Assembly (NCBI GenBank): GCA_002404095.1
Contig: DHJA01000146.1
Span: 22,815 to 31,653 of the forward strand
Length of the DNA: 8,839 nt
Reading direction: 5' to 3'
Origin: Planctomycetaceae bacterium UBA4732
GTDB lineage: Bacteria; Planctomycetota; Planctomycetia; Gemmatales; Gemmataceae
In this document: in pieces, positions 1-7,571 of the stretch
Numbering within the stretch: the first letter of the stretch is position 1
How the letters are laid out: every line of letters starts with the position of its first letter
Notes under the pieces: generated by a model
Seen by the model: only the letters and a program-made list of their open reading frames with translations
Databases searched by the model: none
What the model was told of the DNA's origin: nothing
Translations under genes and position numbers: made by a program

Positions 1-44
1 GACCCGAAGGGGAGCGCGAGGGGAGATGCGCTCCCCTTCGGGTC
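1..44 (-). terminator. Perfect 17-bp stem-loop after the giant gene
   Basis: GACCCGAAGGGGAGCGC (1-17) and GCGCTCCCCTTCGGGTC (28-44) are perfect inverted copies around a 10-base loop. On the transcript the stem begins 20 bases after the stop codon, the expected place for a terminator. The base after the stem, where a U-run would be, lies outside the window. The alternative is a further dispersed palindrome, given how many this locus holds. The region 1-63 holds nothing else except a second in-frame TAG at 51-49. Confidence 0.55.
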
Positions 45-63
45 GCGGCTAAACGGCGTCCAG

Positions 64-3000
64 CTAGGAAACCGCCGGCAGATTCGCCGTCGATTTGGGT
101 TTATTGGGCGGAGGCCGGCGGAAGAACCGCCCGATCTCCACCATGACAATCAGAGCCCTAGCGCCAACGGCCAGCAGCAGAAGGCTAACCACGATCAACG
201 TCGCGCCCGCCGTCCACAAGCCGACAAGGCCGACAAGGCCGATCTGTTCCGGCCAGAAAATGCGCAGCAAGGCCGTCGCCGGCCACAAAAGCGACAACAG
301 CCCCACCAATAGTAGGATTCCCATCCACGTCCAAGTGAGCGCCCAAGCCGTCTGGCGGCGGCCGAGTTCCGTCGCCGTCAACGTTAGCCCCGGCGCCTGC
401 TCGGCCCCGTCGCGGCGGGCGTACAACGGCCGGCCCTCTCCTTCCCATACGGGCGTCGTCTCCGGCTCGCCCTCACCCTCCTCACCTTGTCGTTCCGCGG
501 CCGCTCGGATCGCCTCGAAATGCCGTGTCTCCGCCAATTCCTTATTCTTTTGTCGAAGATCCTGTAAGGATTCTAATGGACTTCGGCCGGCCGGCCACGC
601 CGAACCCGTCTCGGTTGGCGCGACCTCTAGCGCTTGTTTCGTCCGCCGGCATTCGGCGTAAAACCGCCGCTGGGTTTCCGCCAGGGCGACGGCCCCAGCG
701 CCTTCCGCAGCTCGCGCGGCCAGCACGGCGCTCATGTGAAGCTGCGCCTCCGCGCGCTGCCACGAAAGGGCTGCCGCTTGCATAAGGCCATGCCGTAGGC
801 CGTTCTTTCGGGTCGGACCTTCTGCCTCCCAGCCGGCCGGGACGAACACAGTCCACACCGCCTTGTCCTCGCGCGCCCCCTGCAAGGTCGGCGCATCAAG
901 GTTGGGCCGATCCAGATCTTCGGCCGCATATTTCCAGCGGACGCGGACCCGGCAGACCGCCGGCCGCCCCGTCAACGGCATCCATAACCGTCTCGGCTCC
1001 GCCTGCAACGGCGCCGTTTCGGCGTCGTCTATGCCCACGGACAACACCTCAGCGTCGGCCGGAAAAGTAAGGTTCAAATCGGTGTTCGCCTCATGACGCA
1101 GCCAGTAAACGGCCTCGTGCAGCCAGCGCCCACCGTCCGCGACGGCCGTCCGATATTCCGCAAGAAAGACTTCGATAGGAGCCGCCGTCGAAGCGGCGTC
1201 GCGCGGCGCCAGGTTCAACCGCCATTCGGGAGACGTTATTTTCCAAACCGGGCCGGCGCCCGTGTGCCATGCTTTCGTACTCGAAAGCATGTTTTGGAGG
1301 ATAGGCGTCGGCTGCCCCCTCGCGTCCTCCATCGGCATCAGGCCGCCACTCGGTTCCGCCGTCAGTTCCGAGCCTGTCACGGCCACCCATTGCTCCGCGT
1401 GCGCCGATCCTAAAACGGTCACGTCCGGCATCACCGCGCCGCCTGATGTCTCGGTCTGCTCATCGCCGACAACCGTGACTCGCAGCGGGCCGCGCGCCCC
1501 CGGTCCTTGTTCCAGCAGCCACACCCGGTCGTCTGGTCCGCGCCGCTGCTCGCTCTGGCGTACGGACGGCGCCGCATCGATGCGAACCTTGCCCGCCCAG
1601 TTGCGAACGCGGATACCAAGCGCTTGGACGTTGCCGTAAGCCGGCCGGCAGTCCGCCACGGCCGTGAACGTCAGCTTTCGTTCGCGCATTCCGGCGATGG
1701 TAACGATGTGGACTTCGGCCGGGCCGGTGTGAATCCGCCACGCGCCGCCGTAATCCGTCTTGTCGCCCGCTGTGTATATCTTCCCGGCCTCCATAGGATC
1801 GACGGCCGTGAGATTGCGGACGCCTACTTCCGTGAGAGACAGTTCGTTGCCGACAATGAGGCGCACGGTCGTTTCCTGGGTTTCCGCCGACGACAGGCGT
1901 AGGCACGGCATTTCCAGGCTCATCCCGTTGGGGCCGCTAGATAAAGGAAGCCAGCCGGTCATCTGTAGTGACGGCGCTTCGGCGCCCTTGCCCTCGCTTT
2001 TCCCCGGCGGTTCCAGCCAAACCAACACGCGGTCGCCCTCCTGGCTCCAGCGCCGCACGTTCGCGCCGGTCACGGCAATCACGGTGAAAGGCTGCGTGGA
2101 TCGTATTTGCCATTGCACCAGAGGCAAGTCGCCGCGCGCTGTCAACACGGCCGTCGCCCGAACGTCGGCTTGCCGCGGCCCGACATGGATCTCGACGTCT
2201 ACCTTTGCGTGCGACGCAGGCGAGGAGGGACGCACCTTTAGCCCTAGAACCGGAGGATGATTTTCGTCGTCGCGCAGGATTGTGGAGGCATAGGTCGGCG
2301 GACGCGGATCGAGCCAGGACGATTTCGCCCAAAAGGGAGCGAATTGCTCCGGATCAACTCCGGTTACGCCAACGGGATTGACGCGCTCGACCTCTAGGCC
2401 GTCGGTGCGATAAGCCAGGAAAGAGGCGGTCGCCCGACCCGGCTTCCCCCCCTCCCTGCCCTCCCCCGACGGCTGGGGGAGGGTGGGGGACGGCAGGATC
2501 GGAGAAGGCAGCGGCAGGACGAAGGAAGGCGGCCACGGCGACCGCGGCGCCATTTCAAGAAGCACCTCAATATCGCCACTAACCGGAGAGGCGAACTCCA
2601 TTTGCAAAGTCCGCGCGGGTCCGGCCCCAGTAACTTTCCAGTTGCGCAGACGGAGCGCGGTCGCATCCCGAGGCCGCCGCGCCGCCACGGTCAGCACTTC
2701 CAATTCCATCGGCACCTTCACCTCCAGCGAGGCCGTCCCTTCGGACGAAATGGTATACGACAGGAAAGCCGTCAGGCTGCTGGAGTCCAAGCGAAGATCC
2801 CAGAGATACGCTTCTTTCAGCCGTACTTCCGGCAATCGCGGCTTGGGCGCGCCAGGAGTTTCCGGAACCCAGCGGAGGTGCAGCGGAGCGGAAACGCGCC
2901 CTAGCTCCACGTCCAGAGAATAGGGATCGCCGTCCGCGGCCGGTTTCTGAATCCCATATTTAACGAGCGCTTGAATATACGCCGATCCCTTGGGCAAACG

Positions 3001-6000
3001 CAGGAGCAGGTGACTTTGCGCCAGGCGTGGCGCCGTGAACTGTATGTTGCGCTCCTCCGCCGTCCCTGTTACGGGAGTCCGAAAGTGCAGTTCCAGTTTG
3101 TGCGGCGGTTCGCCGGTTTTAGAACGACCCGCCACCGGGATGGTGAAACCGGCCTGGGGCGCCGGCAGCGCGGCCGCCTGAACGGGCGCCCCGTCCAACA
3201 GGATGTCGCCGGTGAGCTGTACTCCGTCTAGCGGCAGAGTGAGCTTCGTCGTCTCATCGGTGAAGCAATAGACCTGAAAAGCAGCGTCGAATTCGACCGC
3301 ACCTTCCACGACCTTGCCGGTGTAGTCGGCCTTGAGCAGGACCGCGCCCGGCGCGCCGGACGGCCGCGTCAGGGTGTGCAACCTTTCGAGCAACTGCGGC
3401 GGGGCCAAGACAAAATGCTTATCGGGCGCGTCGGCCGGACCAGGAGCGATGAATACCGTGGCGGGCGCCGGCGCCGTGGAGTCCGAGGGTCGGCCCCAAG
3501 CGACGAGGGTGAGTAGCACCAGGACGGCGCCCGCGCCGGCCGTCACCTGCGGGCCGTGTTTTCGCACTCCAAACCATGCTTTCGAGCACGAAAGTATGGC
3601 ACCCGATCGGAGGCGCCAGACGAGCGCGCAAGCGCAGCCGGCCAACAGGGCCGGCCATGCCAGTCCCTGCGCCGCGGCCGGCAGCCAGAGCAGCCCCAGG
3701 CCGGAGACGGCCAACCAAAGCAGCAACAACCCCAGGCGCACTCGCTTCCAGCGCCAGCCCGCTGCTAGGAACGACAATCCCAGAAGGGCCGTCAGCGCCC
3801 ATCCGCCGGCCTCAAAGTATGGCCGGCGAACCAGCAGCAAAACGTCGTCGTCTCCGGCGCCCGCAAGCGGCGTCCATTCGGTCCACTGAACCAGGCTATC
3901 TTGAGGAGAAGGAAGAGGGTTTTTGTCTTTCCGCATGGAATCCGACCAGACGGGCGCGGCTTGAAAGCGCTCTGACACATCGCGGCCCCAACTCGCCGCG
4001 TCCGCATTGGCGCTATCGACCTCCTCGGAAGGGACGGGGGCGCCGCCCGACTTTTGCCACGCTTCCAACTGACGCCGCGTTGTCAGCAGCCAGCCGGATC
4101 GTGTGACTAATGCTGTTAATCCCAGGTCGTCCCAAGGAGGCGCCGCGTCTTCCGCGGATTGCGGCTTGATGACCACTACAGTCGCCGGGCCGACCGACGC
4201 CTCGCCCAGCGCCGTCGCGTCCAGGACCAGGGACTGACGCATCTTTCGCAGGGCGGCGGCCGTATCAACCAGCACAGCCCCAAGGGGTCGCGTTTGCTCG
4301 GTCTTACCGCGCAGTCCCAGAAGCGCGTCGGATAGCGCTTCCCGCCTGCCCGCCTCTTCGCGTCCCTGGAACCATGACCCGAAAGGAGGCGCGGGGATAG
4401 GCGCCGCCCGGAACAGGTCTTCCGGCCGGTACGCCTCGGCAGCGGCCGACGTGCCTTCGCCCGGCCCCGGCAGCCGAAGCAGATGGTTGTCGGCAAGCGG
4501 ACTGAACTCCGGCGGCAGCCGCCAAGAGCGTTGAAAGACGGCCGGCTCGACCGGCAATGAAGGGACCGGCGCCTCAACGCGCGTCCACAACCAGCCGATC
4601 GGAGCCGTCGTCGTGTAGACCACTTCGTAACGACGCCCCGATTGGGAGCTTGGTTCTCGTGCGCGGGTTGGGGCCGGCAAGTTGACTACCGGCTTGCCCG
4701 CCGCGTCTTCGGCAACCACAGGCCAGGGCGACCAGATGCCGTCCACCTGATACATAAGCAGGCGAGCGCCGACTGGCAGTTGCAGCGGCAGCGTGCGCTG
4801 CTGCCAATGAGAAGCGTGAAAGACGAAGTGATGTTCGAGTATCCCGTCAGGACGAATATAGGTCGTCAGGGCGGCGCGTTCCACGGCCGCCTCCGCCGCA
4901 CGGTCCGCATCTTGAAGCGGCCCGCGCAACGTCAGACCGACCGCAGGCCCGTTGTAGCGGAAAATGCGCCAGGCCGACGCGCCGCGCGGATGATTGGGAA
5001 TCTCCGGTGACGCTTCGCGCAGCCCGAAAGCCTCAACCTGGAGCGGGTGGGCGGCGGCGAGGCGCACCGTCGCCTCGCCTTCCATCCGGCTGGCGCCGAG
5101 AACCGCCGTAAGAGGGATGTCATGCCGCTCGTCGTCCACGATTCTCGGCGTCAGGGCGCCGTGGAGAAGGATTGGCTCGCGCACGCGCAAAGGACGAGCG
5201 AACGTCACACGCCAACACTCGCCGCGCGGCTGGCCGGCCAAAACGGCGGCGACGCCCAATACATCCGCCGCGCCTAAAGCGGCGAGGGCCGCCGCCGCCT
5301 CGACTCCGGGCATCCGCCGTGCTTCCTTTACCTCAACGCCGCCGCGCTCGGCGCGCCATCCCCAAGGATCGCCAGACGCGGTCGGGACGCACGGCGCCGA
5401 CACATACAAGTCCACCGAATTGGGACTGCCCTGCTCGGCCTCCAGAAGCAAGCGCGTGTCCACCGTCGCCCGGCCGGTGGACAGAACCACGTCGCTCGTA
5501 CACTGCGCGCGGATCCGCGGCGGTCGAGGGCGAAGCGTTAGTACGCCTGCCACGGGCGAGTTGGAATTGGCCTGTTGCGCCCTATATGGATAGTAATACG
5601 TCGGTAAATCCTTTTCCCAGGGGCCGTCGTCGTCCGGCGGCGCCTCGACGGCCGCCGTTTTCACGGCGAGTTGATCGGTTCGTTCATCGAAGGCTATGGC
5701 CAAGGAGCCTTCACGGAATTGGGCGCCGATAGGAAAAGCATCCGGGAAAGGCAGCTCTTTTCCGAGAACGCCCGCTTGGGCCGGCTTCAGCTTGACTGTC
5801 AACGTCGGCGTATGCGGAGTGGGCTTGTCCGTGATCGTCAGCGGCCGTTGTAGATCGACCACCAAGACCGGCCCTTCCTTTTCGGGACGGATTCGCCAAT
5901 TCCGCAACAGGCGTTCCGGGGCGACGGTAACCGATTGGACTTCCCATCCGGGCGGAAGGCGCTCCGTCAACTGGAACAATTGGCCGTACCTGACGTCGTA

Positions 6001-7536
6001 AGTGATTTGCAGCGTCAGTGCCGACCGTGTAGGATCGACGCGCCACCAGGCGAGTTGCCGGGCGCGGAAAGTAACTTCGTGCGGCGCCAGTTTGGCTTGC
6101 GGCCGGCGCCCCGCCGTCTCTGTTGCCAGGCCAGACTCGTTCACGCCGCCGCCGAGAAAGGTCAATTGCCGGAAGCCAGAATGCGGGTCGGCGGCCTGCT
6201 CTGTTACGGCCTCCTTTAAGTGGAAGCCCCCGGGGTCCAGGGTTTCCATACGCAGGTCCGGGTGGACTTTGATTATCAAGGTTTCACCGCCGGAGATGCT
6301 CTGCCGCAGCCGAATGGCGGGACTCGTCCAGACGACCGGCTTGGCGCCGCCTGTCGCGCCGTCCAGCGGCGCCAAGCAAAGGATTTGGACGGTCCCTTCT
6401 TCAAGGGGCTGCGAGAGGTGGACGTTCAACACGACGGCGGGAGCGTCGGCCGCTGCGGGCGCGACTTCCCACTTGTCCAGGCCGGGGGCGATAACCTGAT
6501 ACGGGCGCAAATCCGCGTCACACTCGAAAACCAGTTCCCGTACGCCTTGATGGAACGATTTGAGAAAAAAACTGTAGCTTATGTCTTGTCCCTCGGGCGA
6601 CAGAACCTGCGTCGTTGAGAGGCTCGCGCGCAAGACCGGCGCCTGGCTGCGCGAGCGAATCCATAAGCCGACTTGGGAACGGCCGCCACAAGCGATCGTC
6701 CACCGATTTAGGTTCGCCGGTCCGGCGGGGCGCGGTCCCGATAAGCCGCCGTCGTCCACGACCGCGATCTTATCGATGGGCAAATCCAGCTCCAACACGG
6801 CAACGGGACAGGCGGGAAATCGCAGGTCGAATTGCAAGCCCTCGGGCCGGGCTTCGGCGCGCGCCGACCACTCGGCCGACGCCGAGTGGTCGCCGGGAGT
6901 TTCCACTAATAAAGAGGGTTCATGTCCATCGAAGTCGGCTATGAGCGCATCGCCGTTCTCAAAGCGCGGCTGGCGCAAGGCCAGGTTGAGCGGCGCCAAC
7001 GGCAGCAATCCGGGCGCGACGGCGTTGTGGACCACCTTCCACTGGCAAGAGCCGACAAGGGCGCCGTCCGCTAATTCGGCGTGGTAATGTGCTTCAATCA
7101 ACCGGGGCGGGTTCTTTCGGGACGCTTCCGCCTGGGCCGCCTGTCGTACCAGTTCCTCGAAAGCGTCTCGCGGCAGCTTGATCAGGACGCCTTGCTTGGC
7201 ACGATCCATCTCCCGCGGCAACCGATCCGGCGTGAGCCAAACACGGTTCAGAGGGATGGGGTCGGGTAAGTCCGACGGCGGATCGCCGTGGAGCGCCGGC
7301 AGAAGAAAGAAGCCGAACGCCAGCGCGGACGCCAGCAGAAAGACCGCGAGATGCTCCGTCGAAATCCTTCCGATCCTCCTGGTCCTCCTGGTTCCCACGC
7401 TCTGCGTGGGAACGCAGCCCGGACGCTCTGCATCCCGAACCCGCGGGTCGCTGAACTGTTCCGGACGGGACGCAGAGCGTCCCGACGTGGGTTCCCACGC
7501 AGAGCGCGGGAACCAGGTTTGATACAAGCCCGCCAT
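64..7536 (-). CDS. Giant membrane-anchored protein, two fused copies of one ectodomain unit (hypothetical)
   Basis: I cannot name a function; no catalytic or ligand-binding motif is visible. Numbering from the ATG at 7536, the 2490 residues read as follows: basic N-terminus holding an inserted repeat (about 7-50); anchor helix 63-82; beta-rich ectodomain A to about 1240; helices near 1246-1261, 1268-1285 and 1291-1308; basic loop 1309-1330; helix 1332-1348; ectodomain B to about 2397, with a charged, probably coiled-coil stretch near 2251-2357; C-terminal helices within 2398-2469; basic tail. The positive-inside rule puts both ectodomains outside the cytoplasm. The halves are paralogous: EAHYHAELADG (148 on) matches KADYTGKVVEG (1402 on), LRNWRI (W547) matches LRNWKV (W1633), and WRIFRYNGPAVGLTL (W856) matches WKITSPEWRLNLA (W2098). 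I chose the ATG at 7536 because AGAGGA lies 6 bases upstream. A TTG at 7575 would add 13 residues and overlap the upstream stop. The stop is TAG, with a second in-frame TAG 15 bases later. The reading frame is certain; a planctomycete envelope role is inference. Confidence 0.9.
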   Translation of the reverse strand: MAGLYQTWFPRSAWEPTSGRSASRPEQFSDPRVRDAERPGCVPTQSVGTRRTRRIGRISTEHLAVFLLASALAFGFFLLPALHGDPPSDLPDPIPLNRVWLTPDRLPREMDRAKQGVLIKLPRDAFEELVRQAAQAEASRKNPPRLIEAHYHAELADGALVGSCQWKVVHNAVAPGLLPLAPLNLALRQPRFENGDALIADFDGHEPSLLVETPGDHSASAEWSARAEARPEGLQFDLRFPACPVAVLELDLPIDKIAVVDDGGLSGPRPAGPANLNRWTIACGGRSQVGLWIRSRSQAPVLRASLSTTQVLSPEGQDISYSFFLKSFHQGVRELVFECDADLRPYQVIAPGLDKWEVAPAAADAPAVVLNVHLSQPLEEGTVQILCLAPLDGATGGAKPVVWTSPAIRLRQSISGGETLIIKVHPDLRMETLDPGGFHLKEAVTEQAADPHSGFRQLTFLGGGVNESGLATETAGRRPQAKLAPHEVTFRARQLAWWRVDPTRSALTLQITYDVRYGQLFQLTERLPPGWEVQSVTVAPERLLRNWRIRPEKEGPVLVVDLQRPLTITDKPTPHTPTLTVKLKPAQAGVLGKELPFPDAFPIGAQFREGSLAIAFDERTDQLAVKTAAVEAPPDDDGPWEKDLPTYYYPYRAQQANSNSPVAGVLTLRPRPPRIRAQCTSDVVLSTGRATVDTRLLLEAEQGSPNSVDLYVSAPCVPTASGDPWGWRAERGGVEVKEARRMPGVEAAAALAALGAADVLGVAAVLAGQPRGECWRVTFARPLRVREPILLHGALTPRIVDDERHDIPLTAVLGASRMEGEATVRLAAAHPLQVEAFGLREASPEIPNHPRGASAWRIFRYNGPAVGLTLRGPLQDADRAAEAAVERAALTTYIRPDGILEHHFVFHASHWQQRTLPLQLPVGARLLMYQVDGIWSPWPVVAEDAAGKPVVNLPAPTRAREPSSQSGRRYEVVYTTTAPIGWLWTRVEAPVPSLPVEPAVFQRSWRLPPEFSPLADNHLLRLPGPGEGTSAAAEAYRPEDLFRAAPIPAPPFGSWFQGREEAGRREALSDALLGLRGKTEQTRPLGAVLVDTAAALRKMRQSLVLDATALGEASVGPATVVVIKPQSAEDAAPPWDDLGLTALVTRSGWLLTTRRQLEAWQKSGGAPVPSEEVDSANADAASWGRDVSERFQAAPVWSDSMRKDKNPLPSPQDSLVQWTEWTPLAGAGDDDVLLLVRRPYFEAGGWALTALLGLSFLAAGWRWKRVRLGLLLLWLAVSGLGLLWLPAAAQGLAWPALLAGCACALVWRLRSGAILSCSKAWFGVRKHGPQVTAGAGAVLVLLTLVAWGRPSDSTAPAPATVFIAPGPADAPDKHFVLAPPQLLERLHTLTRPSGAPGAVLLKADYTGKVVEGAVEFDAAFQVYCFTDETTKLTLPLDGVQLTGDILLDGAPVQAAALPAPQAGFTIPVAGRSKTGEPPHKLELHFRTPVTGTAEERNIQFTAPRLAQSHLLLRLPKGSAYIQALVKYGIQKPAADGDPYSLDVELGRVSAPLHLRWVPETPGAPKPRLPEVRLKEAYLWDLRLDSSSLTAFLSYTISSEGTASLEVKVPMELEVLTVAARRPRDATALRLRNWKVTGAGPARTLQMEFASPVSGDIEVLLEMAPRSPWPPSFVLPLPSPILPSPTLPQPSGEGREGGKPGRATASFLAYRTDGLEVERVNPVGVTGVDPEQFAPFWAKSSWLDPRPPTYASTILRDDENHPPVLGLKVRPSSPASHAKVDVEIHVGPRQADVRATAVLTARGDLPLVQWQIRSTQPFTVIAVTGANVRRWSQEGDRVLVWLEPPGKSEGKGAEAPSLQMTGWLPLSSGPNGMSLEMPCLRLSSAETQETTVRLIVGNELSLTEVGVRNLTAVDPMEAGKIYTAGDKTDYGGAWRIHTGPAEVHIVTIAGMRERKLTFTAVADCRPAYGNVQALGIRVRNWAGKVRIDAAPSVRQSEQRRGPDDRVWLLEQGPGARGPLRVTVVGDEQTETSGGAVMPDVTVLGSAHAEQWVAVTGSELTAEPSGGLMPMEDARGQPTPILQNMLSSTKAWHTGAGPVWKITSPEWRLNLAPRDAASTAAPIEVFLAEYRTAVADGGRWLHEAVYWLRHEANTDLNLTFPADAEVLSVGIDDAETAPLQAEPRRLWMPLTGRPAVCRVRVRWKYAAEDLDRPNLDAPTLQGAREDKAVWTVFVPAGWEAEGPTRKNGLRHGLMQAAALSWQRAEAQLHMSAVLAARAAEGAGAVALAETQRRFYAECRRTKQALEVAPTETGSAWPAGRSPLESLQDLRQKNKELAETRHFEAIRAAAERQGEEGEGEPETTPVWEGEGRPLYARRDGAEQAPGLTLTATELGRRQTAWALTWTWMGILLLVGLLSLLWPATALLRIFWPEQIGLVGLVGLWTAGATLIVVSLLLLAVGARALIVMVEIGRFFRRPPPNKPKSTANLPAVS
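1261..1299 (-). repeat. 39-bp palindromic repeat, opposite-orientation copy in ectodomain B
   Basis: A perfect 10-bp stem (CATGCTTTCG at 1268-1277, CGAAAGCATG at 1282-1291) with a 4-base loop lies inside the same 39-base unit as 3567-3605, differing at four positions. It fills exactly codons 2080-2092, which include MLSSTKAWH. In half A the matching place runs directly from ...NHPRGASAW into RIFRY with no such peptide. This supports an in-frame insertion of 13 codons into ectodomain B, just before the conserved WKI block. Confidence 0.85.
2446..2489. repeat. C-rich palindromic insertion with G-quadruplex potential
   Basis: 2459-2467 (CCCTCCCCC) and 2475-2483 (GGGGGAGGG) form a perfect 9-bp stem with a 7-base loop. 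On the coding strand 2446-2467 reads G5-A-G3-CA-G3-A-G7, four G-runs with loops of 1-2 bases, so the mRNA itself could form a G-quadruplex. The translation is proline- and glycine-rich (LPSPTLPQPSGEGREGG, residues about 1680-1700) and unlike its surroundings. Half A, aligned through REGSLAIAFDERTDQL against GRATASFLAYRTDGL, lacks this stretch, so it looks like an in-frame repeat insertion. Confidence 0.7.
3567..3605 (+). repeat. 39-bp palindromic repeat, copy in the loop joining the two halves
   Basis: An 11-bp stem CCATGCTTTCG / CGAAAGTATGG (one mismatch) around agca lies in a 39-base unit beginning CTCCAAA and ending GGCACCCG. A second copy lies at 1261-1299 in the opposite orientation, with 35 of 39 bases the same. 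Here it encodes about residues 1311-1324 of the giant protein, including ILSCSKAW, in the basic cytosolic loop between the third helix of half A and the anchor helix of half B. It thus lies at the apparent fusion junction. Confidence 0.85.
6865..6892. repeat. Perfect 12-bp inverted repeat inside ectodomain A
   Basis: CGACCACTCGGC (6865-6876) and GCCGAGTGGTCG (6881-6892) are exact inverted copies around a CGAC loop. They lie in the coding sequence for GDHSASAEWSA, in the first part of ectodomain A. It is unrelated in sequence to the other palindromes. It may be a stable mRNA hairpin, a remnant of another repeat, or chance in GC-rich DNA. Confidence 0.5.
7374..7391. repeat. 9-bp tandem duplication beside the 129-bp palindrome
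   Basis: TCCTCCTGG occurs twice head to tail (7374-7382 and 7383-7391), overlapping the left end of the palindrome by four bases. On the coding strand this gives two CCAGGAGGA units, translated TRRTRR just before the anchor helix. Each holds a perfect AGGAGG, but no ATG, GTG or TTG follows at a suitable distance, so I do not call it a start site. It may be an edge of the neighbouring repeat or slippage. Confidence 0.6.
7388..7516. repeat. 129-bp nested palindromic repeat inside the N-terminus of the giant gene
   Basis: The left arm (7388-7431) and right arm (7472-7516) are near-perfect inverted copies of about 44 bases. Each arm contains its own smaller hairpin. 7391-7413 is a perfect 10-bp stem around tct (GTTCCCACGC / GCGTGGGAAC), and 7491-7513 is the same with one mismatch. 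The element is exactly 43 codons long and starts seven codons after the ATG. It encodes the stretch from TWFPRSAWEP to VPTQSVGT ahead of the anchor helix. I recognise FPRSAWEP / GRSASR / SHAERGN peptides as translations of a dispersed repeat common in planctomycete genomes; that is from memory, not a search. No target-site duplication and no transposase are visible. It is most likely a non-autonomous palindromic element captured in frame. Confidence 0.85.
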
Positions 7537-7542
7537 GTTATG

Positions 7543-7548
7543 TCCTCT
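7543..7548 (-). promoter_or_regulatory. Ribosome binding site of the giant gene
   Basis: AGAGGA on the minus strand lies 6 bases before the ATG at 7536-7534. This decides the start over the upstream TTG at 7575-7573, which overlaps the previous gene's stop as TTGA but has only a poorly spaced AAGG next to it. The site lies within the 35 bases between the two genes, so the giant gene can be translated from the same mRNA as its upstream paralog. Confidence 0.7.
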
Positions 7549-7571
7549 TTCAGCGAGGTGCGTCGCGTCCG

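Noticed and set aside
221..238. Tandem 9-mer CCGACAAGG twice, encoding GLVGLV
   Set aside because: It falls in a membrane helix of repetitive Gly/Leu/Val composition, so two copies are not good evidence of a mobile or functional repeat.
95..661. 188-codon plus-strand open frame
   Set aside because: It lies wholly antisense to the C-terminal part of the giant gene, is rich in Arg/Ser/Pro as expected of antisense GC-rich DNA, and has no convincing ribosome site or membrane or domain pattern.
1261..3605. The two 39-bp palindromes as a CRISPR array or recombinase sites
   Set aside because: There are only two copies, 2.3 kb apart, in opposite orientation, inside one open reading frame, with no regular spacers and no cas or recombinase gene in the window.
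3332..4106. Overlapping plus-strand open frames of 176 and 185 codons
   Set aside because: They are antisense shadows of the membrane-helix region of the giant gene; their composition (Arg, Ala, Pro, Ser) shows no fold-like pattern. They stay open partly because the 39-bp palindrome has no stops.
4994..5732. Plus-strand open frames up to 199 codons
   Set aside because: They overlap each other in different frames and lie antisense to conserved, paralog-matching parts of ectodomain A.
7388..7516. Palindrome as an insertion sequence with its own gene
   Set aside because: At 129 bases it is too short to encode a transposase and no target duplication is visible; at most it is a non-autonomous element.
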